From Actinomycetota bacterium (lineage in GTDB: Bacteria > Actinomycetota > Aquicultoria > Aquicultorales > Aquicultoraceae): a stretch of DNA of 13,616 nucleotides. The notes beneath the pieces are model-generated. The model ran no database searches. It was not told where the DNA came from and was given only the letters and a program-made list of their open reading frames with translations. The stretch lies in contig JASEIR010000047.1 in the NCBI GenBank assembly GCA_030017355.1, forward strand, positions 1-13,616, in the 5' to 3' direction. The first letter of the stretch is position 1; each line of letters starts with the position of its first letter. Shown piece after piece: positions 1 through 6,184 of this stretch. A program made the translations under genes and the position numbers.

Positions 1-113
1 TCATCGGCAATCATTTCCAGCCGATCTTCAAGAGCCTGGACTAACCCTACAGCTTCCTTTGGCGTCTTGTACATCTTCCAGTTACCTGCAATTATTCTGC
101 GCTTATCCTGCAT
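1..113 (-). CDS. tpiA: Triosephosphate isomerase, N-terminal fragment (cut by window edge)
   Basis: This enzyme interconverts dihydroxyacetone phosphate and glyceraldehyde 3-phosphate in the cytoplasm. Only the first 37 codons are inside the window. They read MQDKRRIIAGNWKMYKT followed by an amphipathic stretch. The RRIIAGNWKMYKT segment is the signature first beta strand of the TIM barrel, and its Asn and Lys (residues 11 and 13) belong to the active site of the family. The ATG at 111-113 is preceded by a strong Shine-Dalgarno sequence (AAGGGGAG, 121-128) at 7-base spacing, so the start is secure. It lies 101 bases downstream of pgk on the same strand, as expected for a gap-pgk-tpi operon. 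The catalytic His and Glu lie beyond the window and cannot be checked. Confidence 0.95.
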   Translation of the reverse strand, partial: MQDKRRIIAGNWKMYKTPKEAVGLVQALEDRLEMIAD

Positions 114-214
114 TGTATTTCTCCCCTTTAATACGCGCTGTTGGATTCATCTTAATACTCGTCTGAAATTTCAAATTAATTAAAGACCTTGGATAGCGAT
201 TTGCCTAAAGCAAT

Positions 215-1393
215 TTATCTGCTCATCAATGCTTCGACGCCCGGAAGCGGCTTTCCCTCAATTAGCTCAAGAGATGCACCGCCCCCAGTGGAGATAAAGG
301 AAATTTTATCTTCCAAGTGGAACTTCTTAAGAGCTGCGATCGAGTCCCCTCCACCAACAATACTAACCGCATCAGATTGCGCAATAGCCTTTGCAATTTC
401 CTCAGTACCTCTGGAAAATTGATCTATCTCAAACACGCCCATTGGTCCATTCCAGAACACTGTCTTAGCACTTTTTATGACTCCTTGGTATACAAGTATC
501 GTGTCAGGACCAATATCTAATCCCATCCAGCCCTGCGGAATAGCGCTAACCGATACAACCATAGCTTCGGCATCTGGGCTAATTTCCTGCGCAATTACAA
601 CATCGGATGGCAGATAAAGGGCTATATCTTTCTGCTCGGCTTTCTTTATGACCTGCAGACAAAAATCTATCTTATCTTCTTCAAGAAGCGAGCTGCCCAC
701 CTCATAACCCTTTGCCTTAAGGAAAGTAAACGCCATTCCTCCACCAATTAGCAAAGCGTCCACGACATCCAGCAATTTATCAATAACGCCAATCTTATCT
801 GAAACTTTGCTTCCTCCAAGAACTGCTACAAATGGCCTTTCTGGTTTCTCAAGTATAGACGTCAATGTATCAACTTCTTTTTCAAGCAAGAATCCAGCCA
901 CAGCTGGTAAGTATTGGCTTACCCCAACTATAGATGCATGCGCTCGATGTGATGCTCCAAACGCATCGTTTACATAAATATCTGCAAGGTTTGCAAGAGC
1001 CCTTGCAAATTCAGGATCATTCTTCTTCTCGCGTTCGTCAAAACGAAGATTTTCAAGCAACAAGACATCTCCTGGCCCCATTTTGTCAACGGCTTCTTTA
1101 ACCTCATTACCTACTATCGCATCAACTTTTTTTACTTCCCTGCCAAGAAGATCGGCCAATGTCTGAGCCACAGGGTCAAGTTTGTATTTATCATCAAAGC
1201 CTTTTGGCCTTCCCAAGTGACTCATAAGGATTACCTTAGCGCCGTGGTTAATCAAGTACTCGAGTGTAGGCAGAGCTGCTTTGATTCTGCTGTTGTCCGT
1301 CACAATACCGTTACTTAAGGGAACATTAAAATCAACACGGACTAACACCCGTTTATTGGATACATCGATATCCCTTACGGTCTTTTTATTCAA
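215..1393 (-). CDS. pgk: Phosphoglycerate kinase
   Basis: This cytoplasmic glycolytic enzyme transfers the acyl phosphate of 1,3-bisphosphoglycerate to ADP. Read from TTG it has 392 residues, the usual bacterial length. The 3-phosphoglycerate-binding N domain shows VRVDFNVPL (Asp21, Asn23), NSRIKA (Arg36), HLGRPKG (59-65), ENLRF (Arg117) and SHRAHAS (Arg150). The nucleotide-binding C domain shows GGSKVSDK (193-200), WNGPMGVFE (314-322), the glycine-rich GGGDS (347-351) and the terminal STGGGASLELIEGK. All expected functional motifs are present, so it should be active. An ATG two codons upstream (1397-1399) abuts the GGAGGG ribosome site with no spacer. The TTG at 1391-1393 has ideal spacing and gives the familiar MNKKTVRDID start, so I prefer it. 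It lies between gap and tpiA. Confidence 0.97.
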   Translation of the reverse strand: MNKKTVRDIDVSNKRVLVRVDFNVPLSNGIVTDNSRIKAALPTLEYLINHGAKVILMSHLGRPKGFDDKYKLDPVAQTLADLLGREVKKVDAIVGNEVKEAVDKMGPGDVLLLENLRFDEREKKNDPEFARALANLADIYVNDAFGASHRAHASIVGVSQYLPAVAGFLLEKEVDTLTSILEKPERPFVAVLGGSKVSDKIGVIDKLLDVVDALLIGGGMAFTFLKAKGYEVGSSLLEEDKIDFCLQVIKKAEQKDIALYLPSDVVIAQEISPDAEAMVVSVSAIPQGWMGLDIGPDTILVYQGVIKSAKTVFWNGPMGVFEIDQFSRGTEEIAKAIAQSDAVSIVGGGDSIAALKKFHLEDKISFISTGGGASLELIEGKPLPGVEALMSR

Positions 1394-1399
1394 GATCAT

Positions 1400-1405
1400 C
1401 CCTCC
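1400..1405 (-). promoter_or_regulatory. Ribosome binding site that decides the pgk start
   Basis: GGAGGG on the minus strand sits directly against an in-frame ATG (1397-1399) with zero spacing, but six bases before an in-frame TTG (1391-1393). Six bases is within the normal Shine-Dalgarno spacing range and zero is not. The TTG is therefore the likelier start of pgk. Confidence 0.7.
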
Positions 1406-1419
1406 ATACTTGAAGAAAT

Positions 1420-1524
1420 CAGGAGTCAGAGGGACGAGGGACGAAACTGTAGCACCGTATGACTACTCTTAGTCTGGACCCTGACCTCTAGACCCTGATT
1501 ATGACTTCTGTCCCCTGACTCCTG
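1420..1524. repeat. Interrupted inverted repeat in the gap-pgk spacer
   Basis: The left arm CAGGAGTCAGAGGGAC (1420-1435) pairs with the right arm GTCCCCTGACTCCTG (1510-1524), with a single one-base indel. Between the arms are further fragments of the same kind: GACCCTGA occurs at 1477-1484 and 1491-1498, a 14-base offset, and GGGACGA occurs at 1431-1437 and is nearly repeated beside it. The element fills most of the 139-base gap-pgk spacer, and its left end is about 15 bases upstream of the pgk ribosome site. It looks like degenerate GC-rich intergenic repeat material. A long-range hairpin in the gap-pgk transcript is possible, but there is no following U-run, so it is not a classical terminator. 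Confidence 0.75.
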
Positions 1525-1532
1525 CTTTTATC

Positions 1533-2528
1533 CTACCCGCTTATTATCTTTACGAGATCAACAAGCCTGTTTGAATAGCCCCACTCGTTGTCATACCAGG
1601 CTAAAACTTTTGCCATTTTGCCGCGTACCATTGTTGAGAGACCATCAAAAATGGAGGAGCGCGGGTCTCCAACGATATCTACCGAGACTATCGGGTCTTC
1701 AGTGTATCCAAGGTAGTCTATCCAGTGATCAGAAGCTGCTGCCTCTGCTATGGCATTATTGATATCATCAACTGATGCTTCCTTAGATAACTCAACAGTG
1801 AGGTCGACTAAAGAGCCATTTGGCACTGGAACTCTAAGAGCCATTCCATCAAGTTTGCCATCGAGTTCTGGAATTACAAGGCCTATTGCCTTTGCGGCAC
1901 CTGTTGATGTAGGAATAATTGACATGGCAGCTGCTCTTGCTCTTCTTAGGTCTTTGTGGGGCATGTCAAGTAGGGATTGGTCGTTTGTGTAAGCGTGAAC
2001 GGTGGTCATTAAACCCCTTTCAATCCCAAAGGTATCTAAAAGAATTTTAGCAACTGGAGCCAAACAATTTGTGGTACACGAAGCATTTGAGATAATTTTA
2101 TATTCTGGTTTAAGCTTATCGTCGTTTACTCCTAGAACAACTGTAAAATCCGGGCCTTTAGCAGGGGCCGAGATTATAACTTTTTTAGCGCCAGCATCAA
2201 GATGCTTCTTTGCGTCTTCAGCCTTCGTAAACCTACCAGTGGACTCGATTACAATATCCACACCAAGTTCTTTCCATGGAAGATTTGCGGGATCCCTTTC
2301 TGCAGTAACTCGCATTTCCTCCCCGTCAACCACAATGCTATTATCTTGGGGTTCGACATCAGCTTCAAAGACCCCAAAAATCGAGTCGTATTGAAGTAGA
2401 TGTGCAAGAGTTTTGGCATCGGTTAGATCGTTTACAGCGACAATATCAATATCTGGATCATCAAACGCTGCTCTGAACACATTTCTTCCAATTCTTCCAA
2501 ACCCATTGATACCTACCCTAATTGCCAT
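1533..2528 (-). CDS. gap: Glyceraldehyde-3-phosphate dehydrogenase, NAD-type (class I)
   Basis: This enzyme oxidises and phosphorylates glyceraldehyde 3-phosphate to 1,3-bisphosphoglycerate in glycolysis. The protein has 331 residues, normal for GapA. The Rossmann fold opens with GINGFGRIGRNVFRA (7-20). Asp34 in AVNDLTD favours NAD over NADP. The catalytic cysteine is Cys151 in SNASCTTNCLAP. DMPHKDLRRARAAA is the S-loop region, where the Pro seen in NAD-specific enzymes is kept. The C terminus has WYDNEWGYSNRLVDL. The start is firm: ATG at 2526-2528 with AGGAGGAGG (2537-2545) eight bases upstream. It is followed by pgk and preceded by whiA. No cggR-type repressor gene lies before it, unlike many Firmicutes. 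Instead, three tandem 16-base repeats abut its ribosome site. Confidence 0.97.
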   Translation of the reverse strand: MAIRVGINGFGRIGRNVFRAAFDDPDIDIVAVNDLTDAKTLAHLLQYDSIFGVFEADVEPQDNSIVVDGEEMRVTAERDPANLPWKELGVDIVIESTGRFTKAEDAKKHLDAGAKKVIISAPAKGPDFTVVLGVNDDKLKPEYKIISNASCTTNCLAPVAKILLDTFGIERGLMTTVHAYTNDQSLLDMPHKDLRRARAAAMSIIPTSTGAAKAIGLVIPELDGKLDGMALRVPVPNGSLVDLTVELSKEASVDDINNAIAEAAASDHWIDYLGYTEDPIVSVDIVGDPRSSIFDGLSTMVRGKMAKVLAWYDNEWGYSNRLVDLVKIISG

Positions 2529-2544
2529 ACATTCTTCCTCCTCC

Positions 2545-2592
2545 TAAAATTTCCGCTAATTAAAACTTCTGCTAATTAAAACTTCTGCTAAT
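2545..2592. repeat. Three tandem 16-bp repeats upstream of gap
   Basis: The plus-strand unit TAAAACTTCTGCTAAT is present at 2561-2576 and 2577-2592 without mismatch. A third copy at 2545-2560 (TAAAATTTCCGCTAAT) differs at two positions. The copies are head-to-tail with no spacer bases. The array fills most of the 73-base whiA-gap spacer, and its first base is the last base of the gap Shine-Dalgarno region (2537-2545). On the gap transcript it reads as repeated ATTAGCAGAAGTTTTA. I see no consensus promoter inside it. It could be an operator array, an RNA leader that tunes gap translation, or simple replication slippage; the sequence does not choose between these. Confidence 0.85.
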
Positions 2593-2601
2593 GTTTCTTA
2601 A

Positions 2602-3549
2602 TCAGACTTGGGGTGAAACTCTAAGTAATTTCTTTGCCAGTTTAGACATGCGCCTTGCCCGGTGGTAGACAGCCGATTTGCTTAGAGGTGGATTAAAAAG
2701 TTCACCTAACTCTTTGAGGCTCACATAGGGATATTCTACCCTTAACCTTGCGAACTCTTGCAATGCACTAGGTAGCTCTTTGATATCCAATTTAGACTTA
2801 ATCACCTCGATGTCATCGATCTGCCCTGCTGCTGCATTAACCGTTTTGTTCAAATTGGCTGTGTCACAATTAACTAAACGATTAACCTGCCCTCGCATCT
2901 CCTTTACTATTCTCTCATCCTCCCATTTTAACAAAGCATTATAGGCTCCTATTAGCGCAAGAAATCTTAATATATCCTCGCTGTCTTTCATATAAACTGC
3001 AAAGTTTTTCTTTCGATCGCTTATTTTAGCCGGCAGGCCGACTCTGTTTAAAAGCGCTTGCAAATCCAAGGCAAACTCAGCGTTATCTGTGGTTAATTCA
3101 AAATGGTAATTCCTCTTTGGGTTGCTAACATAGCCACCACCCAAAAAAGCACCCCGTAGATATGCTACTGCACAACAGTCCCTCTTTACAAGTCTCGGAA
3201 GAATCCCTTGAACAACAAGCATGTGGTCGTCCAAAATTCCAAGCTCGTTTAAAGCCTGGCTAATCTTGTCTTGGTTAGGTACATGAATAAGATAGTTGTT
3301 GGCCTTATGTAAAACCGACCTTCTTATTATCGATTCCACTTTCAATGCAAAGGTATCAGTTAAATATTTATAAAGGAGTCTGGCTACTGGGGCATTTCCC
3401 GTGGAGACGTCAAGAGCGAACTTCTCATGTCCTGCTATATGAAGGCTCCCATCCATATGGATGATTGCTGACATCTCAGCTCGCTGGCAGCATTTTTGCC
3501 TTGGCTGAAGCTTAGCTAGTTCACTTTTTATTTCGTTTGAAAATGACAA
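2602..3549 (-). CDS. whiA: WhiA-family DNA-binding regulator
   Basis: WhiA proteins are DNA-binding regulators. They control sporulation-septation genes in Streptomyces and affect cell division in Bacillus. This one has 315 residues, a typical length. The N-terminal part (1-210) has the LAGLIDADG-homing-endonuclease-like fold, with the hallmark LRGAFLGGGYVSNP (131-144) followed by YHFE. NRLVNCDTANLNKTV (223-237) is the conserved linker. A C-terminal helix-turn-helix occupies about 276-310 (VSLKELGELFNPPLSKSAVY). The start is TTG at 3547-3549. An in-frame TAG stop lies immediately before it and the first in-frame ATG is only at residue 26, so no other start preserves the domain. It sits between yvcK and gap, the standard neighbourhood. 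Confidence 0.96.
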   Translation of the reverse strand: MSFSNEIKSELAKLQPRQKCCQRAEMSAIIHMDGSLHIAGHEKFALDVSTGNAPVARLLYKYLTDTFALKVESIIRRSVLHKANNYLIHVPNQDKISQALNELGILDDHMLVVQGILPRLVKRDCCAVAYLRGAFLGGGYVSNPKRNYHFELTTDNAEFALDLQALLNRVGLPAKISDRKKNFAVYMKDSEDILRFLALIGAYNALLKWEDERIVKEMRGQVNRLVNCDTANLNKTVNAAAGQIDDIEVIKSKLDIKELPSALQEFARLRVEYPYVSLKELGELFNPPLSKSAVYHRARRMSKLAKKLLRVSPQV

Positions 3550-3559
3550 CTAACAAGAA

Positions 3560-3566
3560 CTCCCTT
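3560..3566 (-). promoter_or_regulatory. Ribosome binding site for the whiA TTG start
   Basis: AAGGGAG on the minus strand lies 10 bases before the TTG at 3547-3549. Because a TAG codon directly precedes that TTG in frame, this site can only serve the TTG. It supports a non-ATG start for whiA. Confidence 0.6.
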
Positions 3567-3625
3567 CAGTTAAAGCCATGCAAAGCGGCTAGAATTAACA
3601 AAAACTTTTCTTCAGTATTGCGCTT

Positions 3626-4564
3626 TTACACTAACTTTTGCAATACCTTCGCCAACTTAGCATACTCGTGACAGGATGGCTTACTTTCATCCAAAACATC
3701 CGCTAGAACAACTTTTATACCAAGTGACTCGATATTCCTTGCATCAATAGGTACTGCATAACGCCTATTCTCAGCATAGAGGCTAATTTTATCTGCCGGT
3801 ACAGGGCATGAGTTAATTACAACCACATCCACCCAGTCAACAGTACCGTGGCTGATAATCGCCCTAACGTGGTCGCTTGCTGAAAACAAATCAGTTTCGC
3901 CTGGCTGCGTCATAACATTACAGACATATATCTTGATTGCTTTTGTTTTTGCTAACGCTTTTCCTATTCCAGGAACTATTAGGTTTGGTAGGATGCTGGT
4001 AAAGAGGCTGCCCGGCCCTATTACAATCTGATCGGCCTCAAGGATTGCTTCGACTGCTGCTGGATATGCGTCTACATTGGGAGGATCAAGATGAACCGAC
4101 TTTATTGGGCTGGTTGTTTCAGCTATCTTAACTTGGCCAATTATAGGCTCATCGTTAACGGTGGCAGCTAAAAGAGTTACATTGCCAATTGTAGAGGGCA
4201 GTACTTGGCCTTGAACTAGCAAAAGTTCAGCGGCAGCAAGAACGCCTTTATCAAATCCGCCATGAAGATCAGCAAGCGCTGCTATAATTAAATTACCAAG
4301 GCTATGCCCAGTAATGCCATTGCCATGCTTAAAACGATACCTAAAAAGATCTGCCATCCGCCTATCGTCAGCAAGTGCAACGAGGCAGTTCCTTATATCA
4401 CCTGGTGGAAGTATTCCTATATCTTTACGAAGCCTGCCTGAACTTCCCCCGTCATCGGCTACGCTAACAATAGCGGTTACTTTCTCTGCATATTGTCTTA
4501 AGCTTCTTAGCGCTATCGGTAGACCAGTCCCGCCACCAATTGCAACAGCTTTGACCCCAGCCAT
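3626..4564 (-). CDS. yvcK: YvcK/CofD-like protein (gluconeogenesis/morphology factor)
   Basis: YvcK-family proteins bind UDP-sugars. In Bacillus and relatives they are needed for growth and correct cell-wall synthesis on gluconeogenic carbon sources. The 312-residue product carries the full family pattern: an N-terminal nucleotide-binding loop IGGGTGLPIALRSLR (9-23), VSVADDGGSSGRLRKD (34-48), LPPGDIRNCLVALAD (52-66), GHSLGNLIIAAL (87-97), IGPGSLFTSILPNL (182-195) and NVMTQPGETD (216-225). It resembles CofD but lies in a rapZ-yvcK-whiA context, which makes YvcK much the better call than an F420 lactate transferase. ATG at 4562-4564 is preceded by GTGGAG at good spacing. The upstream 199-base spacer repeats that ribosome-site motif. 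Transfer activity has not been established for the family in general. Confidence 0.95.
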   Translation of the reverse strand: MAGVKAVAIGGGTGLPIALRSLRQYAEKVTAIVSVADDGGSSGRLRKDIGILPPGDIRNCLVALADDRRMADLFRYRFKHGNGITGHSLGNLIIAALADLHGGFDKGVLAAAELLLVQGQVLPSTIGNVTLLAATVNDEPIIGQVKIAETTSPIKSVHLDPPNVDAYPAAVEAILEADQIVIGPGSLFTSILPNLIVPGIGKALAKTKAIKIYVCNVMTQPGETDLFSASDHVRAIISHGTVDWVDVVVINSCPVPADKISLYAENRRYAVPIDARNIESLGIKVVLADVLDESKPSCHEYAKLAKVLQKLV

Positions 4565-4627
4565 ACTTCATACTCCACTATTTGTTTCACGCCCCACTAA
4601 TACTTCATGCTCCACCATGCTCCACTA
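4563..4627. repeat. Repeated GTGGAG-NATG units in the yvcK leader
   Basis: Reading on the minus strand, GTGGAGCATG occurs twice in close succession, then a diverged GTGGGGCGTG, then GTGGAGTATGAAGTATG. The last of these contains the real yvcK Shine-Dalgarno sequence and start. On the plus strand, ATACTTCATACTCCAC (4563-4578) matches ATACTTCATGCTCCAC (4600-4615) with one mismatch, and CATGCTCCAC recurs at 4616-4625. The yvcK ribosome site is therefore itself one copy of a local repeat, and the upstream copies present decoy SD-plus-ATG units without long reading frames. Confidence 0.7.
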
Positions 4628-4662
4628 CCTCTCGTCTGATCCTTCGACATTGCCTTGATTCG

Positions 4663-4678
4663 GCCCAATAAATTGGGC
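4663..4678. other. Perfect short hairpin in the rapZ-yvcK spacer
   Basis: GCCCAATAAATTGGGC forms a six-base-pair stem with a four-base loop (or seven pairs with a two-base loop). It lies about 100 bases before yvcK and 86 bases after rapZ on the transcribed strand. No U-run follows on either strand, so it is not a canonical intrinsic terminator. It could be an RNA processing or stability element, or a protein-binding dyad. The rest of this 199-base spacer is AT-rich (4680-4763), with no promoter that I can defend. Confidence 0.4.
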
Positions 4679-4763
4679 AGCGCAAACAACTAAAAATTAC
4701 TATATAGCTTTAACTACTTGTTAATTCTTTGTTGGTAGATAACTGTTCTTGCTCTCGCCATAC

Positions 4764-5639
4764 TTACCTTCCAACATCCCTATGCCTTACTATAACGTTA
4801 TACCCCTTCTCTTTTAGATATTTAACAGCCTCTTCTGCGATGGCAACCGACCTGTGTGTTCCTCCTGTACAGCCAATTGCAACTGTTAGATGGGTCTTGC
4901 CTTCCTCTACATATCTCGGGAGAAGAAATGTTAAAAGACCATGAAATCTTCTAAGAAAAGACCTGCTCTCGGGCCTATCGAGCACAAACTCGCAAACCTT
5001 TTTATCGGTGCCATTAAAATCTCTAAGCGACTCCACATAATGCGGATTTGGCAAAAAGCGCACGTCCATAACAAGATCAGCATCAAGCGGCATACCATAT
5101 TTATATCCAAACGACATAACGGTAATCATAATGCTTTTCTTTTTCTTACCTCTTTTTACAAAAGCTGTCCTTATCTTATCCTTTAGCTGGTAAGGTGCAA
5201 GATTACTTGTATCTATAATAAGGTTTGCTTGGCCTCGTAGCTGCTCCATAATCTGGCGTTCTTGCTTAATTCCATCTATGATTGCTCCTTCATCGGCAAG
5301 CGGATGTCTTCGCCTTGTCTCCTTAAAGCGCTTTACCAATACTTCATCGGAAGCCTCAAGAAATATTATCTGATAATCGACGTGCAGTTCTTTAAGTTTT
5401 TGCAGCTCCTCAAAAAGATTATCGAAGAATTCCCCGCCTCTTACATCACATCCCACAGCAACCCTTCTTACCTTGCTTGCAGGAAGCCTGCAAAGCTCGG
5501 CCATCTTTGGAATTAACGAAGGAGGCAGGTTGTCAATGCAGAAAAATCCCATGTCCTCAAGGCTTTTAATAGCCAGAGACTTACCTGCTCCTGATAAACC
5601 TGTTACAACCACAAACTCTATATTCGGATTCAAAATCAC
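4764..5639 (-). CDS. rapZ: RapZ/YvcJ nucleotide-binding protein (RNase adapter family)
   Basis: RapZ in E. coli is an RNA-binding adapter that delivers small RNAs to RNase E and so controls amino-sugar synthesis. YvcJ of Bacillus is a GTP/ATP-hydrolysing homologue whose role is less clear. The 291-residue product has the Walker A loop GLSGAGKS (14-21), then LEDMGFFCIDNLPPSL and AVGCDVRGG (61-69). Its C-terminal domain carries MSFGYKYGMPLDADLVMDVR (175-194), LPNPHYV and the signature IGCTGGTHRSVAIAE (255-269). The start is GTG at 5637-5639, five bases after the ogt stop. An in-frame TTG at 5631-5633 has better spacing (nine bases) from the AGGA that overlaps that stop, so the true protein may be two residues shorter. 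It is co-transcribed with yvcK and whiA in many Gram-positive bacteria. Confidence 0.95.
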   Translation of the reverse strand: MILNPNIEFVVVTGLSGAGKSLAIKSLEDMGFFCIDNLPPSLIPKMAELCRLPASKVRRVAVGCDVRGGEFFDNLFEELQKLKELHVDYQIIFLEASDEVLVKRFKETRRRHPLADEGAIIDGIKQERQIMEQLRGQANLIIDTSNLAPYQLKDKIRTAFVKRGKKKKSIMITVMSFGYKYGMPLDADLVMDVRFLPNPHYVESLRDFNGTDKKVCEFVLDRPESRSFLRRFHGLLTFLLPRYVEEGKTHLTVAIGCTGGTHRSVAIAEEAVKYLKEKGYNVIVRHRDVGR

Positions 5640-5644
5640 CAGTC

Positions 5645-6184
5645 CTATCTTTGAAAATTGACCACTGACGGCCGACCACCGAGCGCCGTCGGCGCTACAC
5701 CCTCAATTTTAAGAAGCTTTTCTTTCCATTCTCGTTTTCCACTCCAGCCGCCGATGCTTCCATCGCTCCTTATTACTCTATGACACGGCACAACTATAGG
5801 AAGCGGATTTTTTGCTAAAGCATTTCCAACAGCTCTTGCTGCTCTAGGTCGCCCGGATAACTCTGCTAGTTTCTTATAAGACAAAGTCTCACCGTAAGGT
5901 ATAGCTCTTAGGTTGCTATATATCAATATTTCGAAATCAGTTGCATTGCCGTAGTCTACCTGGATATTAAACCGAACTACGTCTCCGAGAAAATATCTAG
6001 CTAAACTTGAGCATAATGGTTTGCCAAGATTTTTATTGTATGTCTGTTTTCCAAATCGCCTAGCAATCTCCTGCTCTAACTCAAGCTTGCTCTCATGTGG
6101 CAAGACAATTCCTGCCAAGCCCTTCTCACTGAAAACAGCTGCTCCCACACCCCACCTTGTCTCAAATGTATTGAAGCCTCTCAA
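5645..6184 (-). CDS. ogt: Methylated-DNA--[protein]-cysteine S-methyltransferase
   Basis: This suicide repair protein moves the methyl group from O6-methylguanine (and less well O4-methylthymine) onto its own cysteine. Of 179 residues, about 1-85 are the variable N-terminal domain. Residues 86-162 are the DNA-binding/active domain: IPYGETLSYKKLAELSG, RPRAARAVGNALAKNP with the probable flipping Arg117, then the reactive Cys134 in PCHRVI and DGSIGGWSG. The Ada-type N-terminal zinc and AraC parts are absent, so this is a stand-alone Ogt/AGT. The family normally ends near KLLKIEG. Here about 17 further residues are encoded by GC-rich repeat-like DNA (5660-5695). The start is a TTG at 6182-6184, directly after the uvrC stop, with AAGGCGGG six bases upstream. 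Insertion of ogt between uvrC and rapZ is not the common order. Confidence 0.94.
   Translation of the reverse strand: MRGFNTFETRWGVGAAVFSEKGLAGIVLPHESKLELEQEIARRFGKQTYNKNLGKPLCSSLARYFLGDVVRFNIQVDYGNATDFEILIYSNLRAIPYGETLSYKKLAELSGRPRAARAVGNALAKNPLPIVVPCHRVIRSDGSIGGWSGKREWKEKLLKIEGVAPTALGGRPSVVNFQR
5660..5695. repeat. GC-rich repeat-like stretch forming the ogt 3' end
   Basis: Within the last 50 bases of ogt, GACCAC occurs twice 14 bases apart (5660-5665, 5674-5679). It is followed by the palindrome GCGCCGTCGGCGC (5683-5695, six-pair arms around one base). The composition is far more GC-rich than the surrounding gene and resembles the GGACC-type material at 13580-13606. It encodes residues beyond the normal end of the family, so it looks like intergenic repeat sequence absorbed into the reading frame. 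Confidence 0.5.

Noticed and set aside
2002..2394. 130-residue open frame antisense to gap
   Set aside because: It mirrors the strongly conserved gap reading frame, has no family resemblance or ribosome site, and is explained by codon bias of the real gene.
3626..4564. Reading the CofD-like gene as an F420 biosynthesis enzyme
   Set aside because: Placement between rapZ and whiA and the motif set match the YvcK branch. No other F420 genes are present in the window.
4314..4658. 114-residue open frame antisense to the yvcK 5' part and its leader
   Set aside because: It is a shadow of the yvcK N-terminal coding region continuing into the repeated leader, with no recognisable protein features.
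4663..4678. Intrinsic terminator between rapZ and yvcK
   Set aside because: The stem is perfect but no U-run follows on the transcribed strand. It is kept only as an unexplained hairpin.
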